26,787 nucleotides of DNA. Source: Deltaproteobacteria bacterium (GTDB lineage Bacteria; Desulfobacterota; Anaeroferrophillalia; Anaeroferrophillales; Tharpellaceae). Position numbers and translations under genes: made by a program. The stretch's first letter is position 1, and every line of letters begins with the position of its first letter. The DNA is taken from the NCBI GenBank assembly GCA_030640695.1, contig DAOWIX010000061.1, forward strand, positions 1 through 26,787, in the 5' to 3' direction. The notes under the pieces are model-generated. The model saw only the letters and a program-made list of their open reading frames with translations, did no database searches and had not been told where the DNA came from. Of the stretch, positions 8,161 through 17,280 are shown piece after piece.

Positions 8161-8816
8161 TGATTCACATCAACCTTCTTCCAGCCAGAGCTGAACGACG
8201 AAAAGAGCTCATCCGCAAGCAACTTTCTATTGCGGCATTGACCATACTATTTACAGTCGCTGCGATGGGCCTCTTATTTTATCGAGTCCAGTCCCAATAT
8301 AACCAAACCCAAAGCACGCTGCAGCGAACCAACAAAAAGATCAAACAGCTTGAGCCGGTCATTAAAAAAATTGATCAATATAAAAAGCAGAAGGAGGAGA
8401 TCAGTAAGAAAATTGCTGTTATCATTGATCTTGACCGCTACCGCCTTGCTCCGGTTGTGATCCTATCGGATCTCAACCGACAACGACCGGAAAAACTCTG
8501 GTTCACAAACCTCAAAGAGAGTAGCCAACATCTAACCATTAGTGGAGTTGCGGTTGACAATGAAACTATCGTCAGTTTTCTCAACAATCTCAAGCTGTCG
8601 GCCCCACTCAAAAATGCGGATCTTACGCTCTTACGCTCTCAGACAATACAGGATCTCAAGTTAAAAGAGTTTACTATCAGCTGCTCTCTTGACTTAACCT
8701 CTTTGCCAGAGCTGCTGAAAATTCCGAAAGTATCCCCGGAAAACACTCAGCCGGGAAAAGTTAACCCTGACGCAGTTAACCCTGACACAGTTAACAAAGA
8801 TGAGCAAGATGGCTGA
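8160..8816 (+). CDS. pilN: PilN, type IV pilus inner-membrane alignment protein
   Basis: The 218-residue bitopic protein starts MIHINLLPARAE; INLLP near the N terminus is the peptide bound by PilM. One transmembrane helix (about 24-43) is followed by a coiled coil (about 45-85) and a small periplasmic domain that pairs with PilO. The C-terminal tail is lineage-specific and ends in a short repeated VNPDxVNPDT segment, encoded by a tandem 15-bp repeat. The start overlaps the pilM stop. The 3' end overlaps pilO by 17 bases if the first pilO ATG is used. Confidence 0.94.
   Translation: MIHINLLPARAERRKELIRKQLSIAALTILFTVAAMGLLFYRVQSQYNQTQSTLQRTNKKIKQLEPVIKKIDQYKKQKEEISKKIAVIIDLDRYRLAPVVILSDLNRQRPEKLWFTNLKESSQHLTISGVAVDNETIVSFLNNLKLSAPLKNADLTLLRSQTIQDLKLKEFTISCSLDLTSLPELLKIPKVSPENTQPGKVNPDAVNPDTVNKDEQDG
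8760..8795 (+). repeat. Tandem 15-bp repeat inside the pilN 3' end
   Basis: Two copies of gttaaccctgacRCA (8760-8774, 8775-8789) and a partial third gttaac (8790-8795), in frame with pilN, encode the VNPDA-VNPDT-VN tail. Expansion or contraction would change tail length without a frameshift. Confidence 0.85.
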
Positions 8817-9411
8817 TTTTAATTTTGATTTTTTACATAGCTACTCCCCTCTGAAAAGGGCTCTGTTGCTAATTGGAATAACAGCTGTAATTGCTGGAAT
8901 ATTTATCTATTTCATCTACGTTCCAAAACTAAACGAGGTCAAAAAACTCGACCGTAAACTCAAGCAGGCTCAGGTAAAACTCCATCAAACCCAACAGATT
9001 GCGAGCCAACTCCCTGAATTTGAAGCTGAAATTGCAAAGCTTAACCTGGCCTTTAAAAAAGCCCTGAATAAACTGCCTGACAACAAAGAAATTCCTGATC
9101 TTCTCCTAAAGATCACTAAACTTGGCAAGGATGCCAGACTGACATTTAATCTTTTCCAGCCTCTGGCTAACCGCAACAAAGATTTTTATGCTGAAGTTCC
9201 AATCGACATCGAGGTTCACGGCAGTTATCATGCGGTTGGACGGTTTTTCAGCAAGATCTGCTCAATGCCAAGAATCGTAAATATATTCGGATATAGCTTG
9301 GGTAACTACGAACCGATTGAAGGTGAGGATTTTCTGAAAACACGATTCCAAGCTGTAACCTACACCTTCACAGACACCGCCATCCCGAAAAAGGTTACAA
9401 AGAAGCCGTAA
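8800..9411 (+). CDS. pilO: PilO, type IV pilus inner-membrane alignment protein
   Basis: The 203-residue bitopic protein has a short cytoplasmic start, one transmembrane helix (about 19-40), a coiled coil (about 45-85) and a ferredoxin-like periplasmic domain (about 90-195, including the YHAVGRFFSKICSMPRIV stretch typical of PilO). It heterodimerises with PilN and connects to PilP. The ATG at 8800 overlaps pilN by 17 bases; a second ATG at 8809 (start MADFNF) is an alternative and would overlap by 8 bases. Length and layout are normal. Confidence 0.93.
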   Translation: MSKMADFNFDFLHSYSPLKRALLLIGITAVIAGIFIYFIYVPKLNEVKKLDRKLKQAQVKLHQTQQIASQLPEFEAEIAKLNLAFKKALNKLPDNKEIPDLLLKITKLGKDARLTFNLFQPLANRNKDFYAEVPIDIEVHGSYHAVGRFFSKICSMPRIVNIFGYSLGNYEPIEGEDFLKTRFQAVTYTFTDTAIPKKVTKKP

Positions 9412-9657
9412 ATTAAATTCCATCTGTAGTTATTTAGCTTTTGTCCCACAAACATGCAACTGCAATAATTTTTGTAACTACTCAGCTAACCCGCAAATAC
9501 AGGGTACACAATCCCGATTTCCTTCGGAGAATCTGGATATGTCCCCAGAATTTGCTTAAAATATCAATACTTGACACTTTTTTACTTACACTGAATAGTT
9601 ACTAATTTTTTATAGTATTCGCATCTTTCGTCAAACTACATTTAGCAGTAAATATCT
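9412..9657 (+). promoter_or_regulatory. Non-coding pilO-pilP spacer with promoter and hairpins
   Basis: This 246-base gap splits a gene pair that is normally tightly packed. It holds a perfect 7-bp inverted repeat (gtagtta 9426-9432, taactac 9475-9481), a hairpin capped by a C(TTCG)G tetraloop near 9512-9530 with one mismatch in the stem, and a sigma-70-like promoter: TTGACA at 9571-9576, 17-base spacer, AATAGT at 9594-9599. Predicted transcription from it would start about 50 bases before pilP. The -35 is perfect and the -10 is mediocre. Confidence 0.45.
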
Positions 9658-10215
9658 ATGAAGAATCATTCCAAACATCTCACAGCGCTGGAATTGGCAA
9701 TATGCACCCTCATGCTGGTACTATTGCTTCTGATATCAGTTAGCTCGGCGGCAGAAAAGAGCTTGGATCCAAGCCCGGTGAACTTAACCCCGGAAAAACT
9801 TGCCTCACTGGATACAAAAAAAGCACTTTTTACCTATGATTCGCTGGATCGACCTGATCCGTTTCACCCATTTATCGATTTTTCCCAGATTGAGCGTTCG
9901 ATCCCCACAGACTCGACTAAGCTTCTCTCTCCACTAGAGAAATATGCATTAAATCAATTCAATCTAGTTGGCATCATTCTCGCGGGAGAGAACCATAATT
10001 ATGCCTTGGTTGAGGATCCGGAACAGATCGGCTATACTGTAAGAGAAGGTGATAAAATCGGCAATCTAAGCGGCCAGGTAAAAGAGATAAAAAGTAACGA
10101 AGTCATCATTGAAGAACCCTATCTGGATATCTTCGACAAACAACAAATTCGGGCAATATCCTTAAAATTAAGAGAACTTGATGAAGATACTTATTTGTTA
10201 CCTAGGATCGAGTGA
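9658..10215 (+). CDS. pilP: PilP, periplasmic pilot linking PilNO to the PilQ secretin
   Basis: The 185-residue exported protein has a hydrophobic N-terminal segment (about 12-31) and a disordered region carrying the RPDPFHPF motif (about 64-71) characteristic of PilP. A C-terminal beta-sandwich domain follows (about 90-170; FNLVGIILAGENHNYALVED and GYTVREGDKIG). Most PilP proteins are lipoproteins with a lipobox cysteine; here the segment ends VSSAAEK with no suitable cysteine, so it is either cleaved by signal peptidase I or remains anchored. No clear Shine-Dalgarno precedes the ATG. It probably has its own promoter in the spacer upstream. Confidence 0.92.
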   Translation: MKNHSKHLTALELAICTLMLVLLLLISVSSAAEKSLDPSPVNLTPEKLASLDTKKALFTYDSLDRPDPFHPFIDFSQIERSIPTDSTKLLSPLEKYALNQFNLVGIILAGENHNYALVEDPEQIGYTVREGDKIGNLSGQVKEIKSNEVIIEEPYLDIFDKQQIRAISLKLRELDEDTYLLPRIE

Positions 10216-10290
10216 AAATCTGCAAAGAAAGTTAACCACCTTTAGCCTTCTGCCTAAACAACCTGCATTGTTACAGGTGATTAATAATCT

Positions 10291-12078
10291 ATGATGGAGC
10301 CGGATGATATGAATTACATCTCTAAAGTATGCCGAATGAAAAAAACAGCGGCTTTTTACTTGATCTTAATATTACTAATGACTGGTTTTTTTCCTAATTC
10401 TTCTCTTGCAGAAAACCATAAAAAAATTATCTCTTTAAACGCTTCGACTAAAGATAGCATCGTCTCTCTTATTTTTAACAGCACCGCAACCGGCACTATA
10501 GACTATAACATTTTCACCCTTACTGGGCCTCCCCGACTGATAATTGACTTTCCTGAAGCTCACTATGAAAAAATAGATGTCAACCAAATAATTCAAAAGA
10601 GCAGTTTTTCGCAGATGCGCTCATTCAACTATGAAGATAAGACTCGCATCGTGTTTGATACTGATTACGAATCGTTACCCCCCTTTACCCAAAAATCTAC
10701 GGGCCAGACACTCACAGTCACACTCAGGAAGTTCGCTCCCGGCACGGCCAAGGTTGGTCTGCGAGAAAAAGCTAAAAAGAGCACCGCAACTAGACCCAAA
10801 AAAAATCGGCCCTTCAAACAGCATAACAATCCTATCACTGTCGATTTCAAAGGTACCGACATCCAGAATGTTTTCCGTTTTTTAGCTGAAATCAACCATC
10901 TCAATATCGTTATGGGAGATGACGTCAGCGGTACTGTGACCTTAAGGTTAAAAGAAGTTCCCTGGAAACAGGTTATGAGCATTGTTTTAAAAACCCACCA
11001 ACTGGGCATGGATCGCGAAGGCAATGTTGTCCGCATCGCGCCAATTGAAGTTTTCACCAATGAACAACTCGCCCGAGAAGAGAAAAGACGGGCTTTAGCA
11101 GAGAGCAAAAAAACCGAGGAAGAGATTCAAGATACAGTTTTGAAGATTCTCAAGGTCAACTTCGCAGATATCGATGATGTTGCCAGCAAAATTGAAAATA
11201 CCATTATCAGCGACCGGGGATCAGTTGAAACCGACCTCCGTACGAACTCTTTGATTATCAGCGACATTCCAGATCGTATTAGCCGCGCCGAAGCTCTCCT
11301 ACGTGAACTTGACGAACCTGTACGCCAGGTTATGATTGAAGCCAAAATTGTCAAGGTTGAAAAGAAATCTGCCCAAGAATTCGGCGTTCAGTGGGGCGGT
11401 GCATGGGGCAAATCCAGCAATGATCGCTATTATGGGGTCTCCGGCAACAACTCACTCGGCGGTACCGGGCTACCTCCCGTTAGCGATGGCGGGGCCATCC
11501 CGGACATTGCCAGCTCCTACGCGGTCAATTTACCGGCCACTGGACTGACCAGTGGTATCGGGCTGATCTTCGGAAAAATTGATCAGTACAACCTTAATCT
11601 CAAACTCTCAGCCATGCAAGGCAATGGGAATGCTCATATTCTCTCATCACCAAAGGTTCTGGCTCTCAATCAACACGCAGCCCGGATTAATCAGGGCCAG
11701 CAGATCCCCTACCAGACTACCTCACAGGAAGGAACAACAACTGAATTCAAAAATGCTGAATTGAGCCTTGAAGTAACCCCAACCATCACAAATAATAATA
11801 TGGTCTCAATGGTGGTTGTTGTCAGTAAGGATTCAAAAGGAGAAAACACCCAAGATGGTCCAGCGATCAACACTCAAGGGATCACCACCTCACTACTTCT
11901 AAAAGATGGCGAAACCGCTGTTGTCGGTGGCATCATTGAGAGCAGTAAAACAAAATCTAATCAGGATGTTCCGGTGGTCAGTAATATCCCGCTCTTAGGC
12001 TGGCTTTTCAAGCATGACTATAAAGATTCCGATCAAACTGAACTCATGATTTTCATTACACCGAGAATCATCAGGTAG
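10291..12078 (+). CDS. pilQ: PilQ, type IV pilus outer-membrane secretin
   Basis: This secretin is short, up to 595 residues. In order it shows a signal peptide, a single AMIN domain (about 45-145), an STN domain (about 177-250; VDFKGTDIQNVFRFLAE), a NolW/secretin-N domain (about 284-345; SLIISDIP), and the secretin pore domain (about 410-595), ending with VPVVSNIPLLGWLF and LMIFITPRII. It forms the outer-membrane channel for the pilus. The start is uncertain. ATG 10291 has AGGTGA at 10275-10280. ATG 10309 has GGAG nine bases upstream. ATG 10336 gives the cleanest signal peptide (MKKTAAFYLILILLM). A 5-bp hairpin (acctg 10261-10265, caggt 10274-10278) would cover the first site. Confidence 0.94.
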   Translation: MMEPDDMNYISKVCRMKKTAAFYLILILLMTGFFPNSSLAENHKKIISLNASTKDSIVSLIFNSTATGTIDYNIFTLTGPPRLIIDFPEAHYEKIDVNQIIQKSSFSQMRSFNYEDKTRIVFDTDYESLPPFTQKSTGQTLTVTLRKFAPGTAKVGLREKAKKSTATRPKKNRPFKQHNNPITVDFKGTDIQNVFRFLAEINHLNIVMGDDVSGTVTLRLKEVPWKQVMSIVLKTHQLGMDREGNVVRIAPIEVFTNEQLAREEKRRALAESKKTEEEIQDTVLKILKVNFADIDDVASKIENTIISDRGSVETDLRTNSLIISDIPDRISRAEALLRELDEPVRQVMIEAKIVKVEKKSAQEFGVQWGGAWGKSSNDRYYGVSGNNSLGGTGLPPVSDGGAIPDIASSYAVNLPATGLTSGIGLIFGKIDQYNLNLKLSAMQGNGNAHILSSPKVLALNQHAARINQGQQIPYQTTSQEGTTTEFKNAELSLEVTPTITNNNMVSMVVVVSKDSKGENTQDGPAINTQGITTSLLLKDGETAVVGGIIESSKTKSNQDVPVVSNIPLLGWLFKHDYKDSDQTELMIFITPRIIR

Positions 12079-12395
12079 AATTTACACAGTAACCATTCAG
12101 GTCTCCACCATAAAGCTGCAACAAATAGTGACGTACTTTGCTTTGCCCTCATAAACGGGGTCAAAGCTCGACAACCGGCGGGTGTGAATATTCGGAATTC
12201 CATTTGAAAAATATTTGCCACCGGTAATCAAGCATTGACCCCACTCCAGACAGTTTGTTTAAAAAAGGGTCCCAACATTGAAATCGATGTTGGGACCCTT
12301 TTTTATGAAAACCCTGGGTGTGCTACGCACCCAGTATCTGCAATGAAGCCAATCCTGATAGTTTGGAGGCAACCCTTGAAGTTACCTTTCCACAA
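12079..12395. other. Convergent intergenic region after pilQ
   Basis: These 317 bases hold no gene I can support. They contain the bidirectional terminator at 12261-12304 and a smaller GC-rich hairpin (ctgggtg 12314-12320, cacccag 12328-12334) on the side of the large minus-strand gene. A long-range inverted repeat is also present (ggggtcaa 12157-12164 with ttgacccc 12235-12242) and encloses a second imperfect pair (ccggcgg and ccaccgg). Confidence 0.6.
12261..12304. terminator. Strong bidirectional intrinsic terminator
   Basis: A perfect inverted repeat pairs 12261-12278 with 12287-12304 around an 8-base loop. The GC-rich core gggtcccaacat is flanked by an A6 run on the left and a T6 run on the right, so it works as an intrinsic terminator in both directions. 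It lies between the convergent pilQ (plus) and the large repeat protein gene (minus). Confidence 0.93.
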
Positions 12396-15300
12396 CTATT
12401 TCAACCTGACACCACTCACCGGCTCATCCTCGGCAACAACCACGCCATTGGCAATACATGTGTAACTGCCGCTAAATGTATCTTCAGTCAGAGCTGAAAT
12501 CTTGTAGGTGTAGTCGTAGACCCCAATACTGAAAGTCATTACATAGCCGGATCCATCTTCAGAGTAGACCATTGTCGGATAATAGCCCGGCCAGGTTGCA
12601 CTGATCTGACCATCACCGGGTTCAGTAACGACGAGATAGGTTGAATGCACCATATCAACATCATAGTACCTGGAAGTCACCTGCCAGGTGCCGGACAGAG
12701 AGTGGATATTAAGGCTCTGCATCTCCAGCAAGCCTTTATTAAAATCGAAGACCCCACCACTCGAGGCGTTTTTAACATAGGTGGCCATATAAAGGGTTCC
12801 ACCCATATATTTAAAATCCGAAGCATTATTGAAAACTGCATCATCGGGCGGAGTTATTATTATACCGCCAAAGTTAAAATCATCGCCGCCATCATCCGGG
12901 TTTTGACCCTGACATAGGCTACATCCCAAGGGCCGGAAATCGACCTGACTCAAATCTAATTTTAAACCAGCATAAGCATTATTTAAATACCAGAGATTCT
13001 GCCAGCCGAATGATGCCTCATAGGGAAAAGGTTGCAATGTCCCGTTGTTAGTCAAAGCATAGATTTTACCTTCAGAGAGCGGATCGTGTGAAAAAATGAC
13101 AAAAAGCTGGCCACTCTGGTTGGTCGAGGCACTGATCATCATCTGATAGTCGAGATCAGCCGTAAACGAATCAATATCAGAGATCACAAAATCAGCGTTG
13201 GCGGAACCCCGCAAGATGACAATATATTGAGTTCCCCAATCGATCTCTTCAAAAGGTATGGCAAGATCCTGGACTGGTCCAATATTAAAGTAGAGACCAT
13301 CTTCAAAATAACCGGAGGTAGTGGGTTTGAATGTCACCTGACAAGTTAAAGTCCCGCCACCCGACCTGATTATATCACCACCGGCAATCCCGCTAATACT
13401 ATAAGCATCAGTTCCGGTCACAGCTCCCTTAACCTGGAGATCACTACCCGAAGCATTGGTAATCGTCACACTCAAAACCGTGCTGCTAGCGATCTCGCTA
13501 TTTGGAAAATTAAGGGTTGTCGGACTGACATCAATATCCATGCCGGAGCCCTGGAGATTAATCTCCTGAGGCAGTAAATCACTATCAAAAAGGATGCGCA
13601 TAGTCGTACCGAAATCGCCCACCACATCAGGAGTAAAGGTCACGGTCGCAACTTTACTCACTCCTTCAGCCAGAGAACCGGCATCTAAACCATTGAGAGT
13701 AAAACGACTGTCAGGCAGATCAACGGCAACAATTTGAATTTCGACATTACCGGTATTGGTTATCACCAATGTTTCGGTTCTCGTCGTACCCAAAGCAACC
13801 TGGCCAAAAGAAAAAGCTTGCGGCGAAACTGTAACCGCTGGAGCTGAACTGTCAATCCCAATTCCGCTAAGATTAATATTTGACGCAGGCACCCCATTAT
13901 CATAAAGAACCCGCATATCAGTACTGTAGTTCTGAGCCAAAAGTGGGGAAAAAGTCACCAAGGCATCAAGATTTCCATAGGCTGGAATAATACCGGGAAT
14001 CCCGGAAACAACAAAAGCTGTTCCCGGCAGATCAACTGCAGTAATGACGACATCAATATTACCATTATTAGTAAACGTCAGATTGGCTGAATTAGTTTCT
14101 CCGATATTAACCTGGCCAAAATCTATATCAGCAGGTTCTACGACATCAGCATTTCCACCTTCACCTTGCCCACTTAAAACTATTTCAATAGTAGGTAATC
14201 CGTGGCTGAAAAAGACTCTTAAGAGACCATTGTAGGGACGAGCCTGAACCGGCTCAAAAATGACCTTGGCAAAATATTGGTTTCCGCCACCAATCGTATA
14301 TGGTGCTTCTTGCCCTATAGTACCTTCATCATTAGGGTCGATACCATTTCCCGGCAGCCCCACCACCGTAAAGCCTGTGGATGGCATATCAGTTCCAATT
14401 ATCGTAACATTCTCGATATTGGGATTTGTAAATGTAAAAAGTAATGTTTTACTCTCATTGACCATCACACTACCAAAATAACCTGATGTCGGGGAGACTG
14501 AAATAGATATCTGGGCATCTGTACCAGCTCCGGTACCAGTCAGACTGATCTCGGTTGGCGATAAGCCATTATCATAAAATACCCTGAGAGTTTCATTATA
14601 ATACCTTGCAACTGTCGGAGAAAAAGTAACCAGCAGAGAAAATGTCTCACCAGCCAGTATCGTTGCCGGGAAGTCGGCAACATCGAAACCAGCGGTTGGC
14701 AAATCAGCACCGACAATTGCAATATCGACATTGCCGGTATTGGAGAAAGTAAAGAGCATTGATTTACTCTCTCCAGGAACCAAACTCCCAAAATTTCCTG
14801 AGCCGGGACTGACGCTGATACCGGAAACCGGCGGTACGCTGGGCACCCGCACCCCTTGGAGGTTAACAGTCAGGTTTGTGGCATCTGATTGAATTGTAAA
14901 ATCGTCTATAAATGTGCCGTCAGTGGTCGGGGCAAACCTAATATATAGTTTGTAGCTGGCTCCCGGAACCAGATTAATAGATAAGCCATCAACCGATTCC
15001 AACTCCGGCGGCAGGGCAACGTATGCATAAGGGGCAGCCAAGGGCGTTACATAATCAATCTGAATCGTACTGTCGCCGGTATTTTTCATTTTAACCGACA
15101 AGGTCGGAGCTTCTCCTTCCTGAATTGAACCAAAATCGAGCAGAGGTGGAACCAAAGCTGTATCATCATCATTGAGAAGAATAAGCTGCGGTTGACCTAA
15201 AGTAAAACGCTGCCCATAAATATCGGAATTAGTTGTATTGAGGTTACGGGCATCTTTCCAGACGGCCATAAACTGATGGTTACCGGAGTTGTAAGCAGTA

Positions 15301-16970
15301 AGCGGATTATACTGGTTTGCAGGTTCTACGCAAACCGCATAATTCGTCCCCCGCAAACTCCCCTCGGAGTCGACAAACTGACCAAAAATATCAAGGTTTT
15401 CCAGTGAAACCTGAGAATTCCGGCCATCCTGCCAGGTCACGAAAAAGCGTTGGTTGGTTGAATCGATAGAGATTTGGGGTCGAGTCTGGTTGGAAGAGAG
15501 GATATTGTCATCCTGATCCCCGTCATCATTGGTATCCTGAAAACTGATCGGCAGGTTTTCCCCATAGAGGCCGCCACCCGAATAGAGCAATTGACCAAAA
15601 ATTTTACTATGGACGCCATCACCGGCACCATCACGCGCATCCCGATCTTCCCAAGCCACCAGAAATTTCCGGTGACTTGTATCAAAACCCACCGCCGGAT
15701 AAAAGCTGCTTTTTGCAGAGTTGTCAATTAACTGAGAATTAACCACAGTTTGTTCTATATATTTATCGAAAATACTAAAAATATGAACCAAACCATCATC
15801 ATTATCCCAGTCATCTAAAACCATTTCAGCGGAAAAAATATCGTCAGAATCAGGGTAACCTTCACCTGAGTCAGGATCAGGCCAATCTACATATGTACAG
15901 GTCAAGGTCGCCCTTCCACGACTTCCTTCCCAGACAATCAGGGTTTCAGGTGATGATTCATCACAGGCAACCGTAATATTGTTAACATTTTTGAAATATT
16001 CATAGACATAGACATCTTCTTCAGATGATCGACTATGTGAGATGAGACGGACAGAGCGAATACTCTCTCTCACATCGTCAAATACATCGTCGGAGTCAGT
16101 ATCGACCGGAATCGTACCACTGTTTCTGACGATCTCCGGAGTTCCAGCAACACCAGTTGCAGCATTAACAGTAACATAACTTGCGTAGCTCGAATCACCA
16201 AAATTCCACTGCGCCGTAATCGCAACTCTAGTACCACTATCCGTCCATGAGGCGACCCCAAACGGTTGCTCCTCAATCCGCTGCAAAGCATCGCGACTTT
16301 CAACCCAGACCACCCAAAACTGATCTCTTGCCGTATCATAGGCAGCCTTCGGCAATTTACGCGACTTCAGGCTATCTACACCGATAGAGGTGTAACCAAG
16401 AGCACTCTCACTACCCAATGTCGCCCCGGATGCACAATCTGTAGCCAGAGAAGAGATGTCGAGAAGGTTGTAATAGAGATAACCCGACGCCGCTGCACCT
16501 CGGGTATCCTGCCAGGCGATCAGAATATTATCGGTGCCGGCTACCGGCGGATCACTGTCGGGCGAGTTCCTGTAAGCAAGCGTCGGCACCGTCTGATTGC
16601 CGGAAGCCGTACTGATAACAATTTCATCGCCACACAAGGTGCCGTCATCATTAATAAAACGACCGTAAATATCAGAACCGGTGGCATTCCAGTTACGCCA
16701 ATCCTCCCAGACCACAAACCATTTATTTTTGTCCGGCAGAGCGACAATAAAGGGGTTTTGCTGGTCGTCGCCAAGCAGAACCGGAGGCTCGGCACCACCA
16801 TCTTCCACTGAAATGGGGATGTTAGAACCTTCATTTGCAGCCCATAGAGGGGCAACGAAACTGACCGTCAAAACGACAAACAACAAGAGCGACAGACAAA
16901 TATACGACGCTGAACGATATGCATTGGAATTGGCATTCAGCCGAGCATTTATCATTCCTGTTGAACTCAT
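12396..16970 (-). CDS. Large secreted protein with propeller-like and ASH/choice-of-anchor-D repeats
   Basis: This is a roughly 1,524-residue predicted exoprotein of unknown function. A signal peptide (hydrophobic ICLSLLLFVVLTVSFVAPLWA) precedes about six repeats of a W-x-D-x-R type motif (VVWEDWRN, IAWQDTRG, VAWEDRDAR, VTWQDGRN, AVWKDARN), often followed by SDIYGRF/DIFGQF, which suggests a beta-propeller. Six ASH/HYDIN-like immunoglobulin-fold repeats follow (each about 95-115 residues, with a VSP...FG.V..G.S..L.FTNTGN..I pattern). A roughly 200-residue C-terminal domain that I do not recognise ends the protein. ATG 16970 is preferred because AGGGGG lies seven bases upstream; an ATG at 17015 would add 15 residues but has no ribosome site. 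No LPXTG or autotransporter domain is seen, so the export or anchoring route is unclear. Confidence 0.85.
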   Translation of the reverse strand: MSSTGMINARLNANSNAYRSASYICLSLLLFVVLTVSFVAPLWAANEGSNIPISVEDGGAEPPVLLGDDQQNPFIVALPDKNKWFVVWEDWRNWNATGSDIYGRFINDDGTLCGDEIVISTASGNQTVPTLAYRNSPDSDPPVAGTDNILIAWQDTRGAAASGYLYYNLLDISSLATDCASGATLGSESALGYTSIGVDSLKSRKLPKAAYDTARDQFWVVWVESRDALQRIEEQPFGVASWTDSGTRVAITAQWNFGDSSYASYVTVNAATGVAGTPEIVRNSGTIPVDTDSDDVFDDVRESIRSVRLISHSRSSEEDVYVYEYFKNVNNITVACDESSPETLIVWEGSRGRATLTCTYVDWPDPDSGEGYPDSDDIFSAEMVLDDWDNDDGLVHIFSIFDKYIEQTVVNSQLIDNSAKSSFYPAVGFDTSHRKFLVAWEDRDARDGAGDGVHSKIFGQLLYSGGGLYGENLPISFQDTNDDGDQDDNILSSNQTRPQISIDSTNQRFFVTWQDGRNSQVSLENLDIFGQFVDSEGSLRGTNYAVCVEPANQYNPLTAYNSGNHQFMAVWKDARNLNTTNSDIYGQRFTLGQPQLILLNDDDTALVPPLLDFGSIQEGEAPTLSVKMKNTGDSTIQIDYVTPLAAPYAYVALPPELESVDGLSINLVPGASYKLYIRFAPTTDGTFIDDFTIQSDATNLTVNLQGVRVPSVPPVSGISVSPGSGNFGSLVPGESKSMLFTFSNTGNVDIAIVGADLPTAGFDVADFPATILAGETFSLLVTFSPTVARYYNETLRVFYDNGLSPTEISLTGTGAGTDAQISISVSPTSGYFGSVMVNESKTLLFTFTNPNIENVTIIGTDMPSTGFTVVGLPGNGIDPNDEGTIGQEAPYTIGGGNQYFAKVIFEPVQARPYNGLLRVFFSHGLPTIEIVLSGQGEGGNADVVEPADIDFGQVNIGETNSANLTFTNNGNIDVVITAVDLPGTAFVVSGIPGIIPAYGNLDALVTFSPLLAQNYSTDMRVLYDNGVPASNINLSGIGIDSSAPAVTVSPQAFSFGQVALGTTRTETLVITNTGNVEIQIVAVDLPDSRFTLNGLDAGSLAEGVSKVATVTFTPDVVGDFGTTMRILFDSDLLPQEINLQGSGMDIDVSPTTLNFPNSEIASSTVLSVTITNASGSDLQVKGAVTGTDAYSISGIAGGDIIRSGGGTLTCQVTFKPTTSGYFEDGLYFNIGPVQDLAIPFEEIDWGTQYIVILRGSANADFVISDIDSFTADLDYQMMISASTNQSGQLFVIFSHDPLSEGKIYALTNNGTLQPFPYEASFGWQNLWYLNNAYAGLKLDLSQVDFRPLGCSLCQGQNPDDGGDDFNFGGIIITPPDDAVFNNASDFKYMGGTLYMATYVKNASSGGVFDFNKGLLEMQSLNIHSLSGTWQVTSRYYDVDMVHSTYLVVTEPGDGQISATWPGYYPTMVYSEDGSGYVMTFSIGVYDYTYKISALTEDTFSGSYTCIANGVVVAEDEPVSGVRLK

Positions 16971-17068
16971 ACCCATCCCCCTAACCGGTATTGCCGGAAA
17001 TAAAACATTACTCATGTTTAATTTTAAAAATATTTTTATTTTTTTGTACTTTTGATGGACTCGTGAAA

Positions 17069-17278
17069 TTACGCTACAGCACCTCTATCCATTTGTTGAT
17101 AAGAGATATATGGTAAATGGGCAGTTGTTTTTGCATGTTCAATTGTCATACTAACAAGATTACCTTTTTCATCAAGATCAATATATACATTTTCAGAAAT
17201 TTCTTGAGTTTCTATTACCTGATTTTCTGTAAATTCTACCAATGCAGTATCTGTGTCATTGAAATACTTAATCTTCAT
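17069..17278 (-). CDS. DUF2283 domain protein
   Basis: This 69-residue protein matches the DUF2283 pattern: MKIKYFNDTDTALVEF, then EISENVYIDLDEKGNLVSMTIEHA. The family is uncharacterised. The start follows the stop of the upstream small gene by 2 bases and uses an AAGGATGAG ribosome site inside that gene's end, so the two form a tight bicistron. Small proteins like these two often travel as a pair, and a toxin-antitoxin-like role has been suspected on context only. The DNA is visibly more AT-rich than its neighbours. Confidence 0.82.
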   Translation of the reverse strand: MKIKYFNDTDTALVEFTENQVIETQEISENVYIDLDEKGNLVSMTIEHAKTTAHLPYISYQQMDRGAVA

Positions 17279-17280
17279 GA

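Noticed and set aside
12235..12465. 76-residue plus-strand frame after pilQ
   Set aside because: It runs through the terminator hairpin and into the antisense of the large repeat-protein gene; no ribosome site.
17041..17090. Possible relic of a MITE end (gatggactcgtgaaa) before the DUF2283 stop
   Set aside because: Only one end is seen, with mismatches and no partner or direct repeat nearby.
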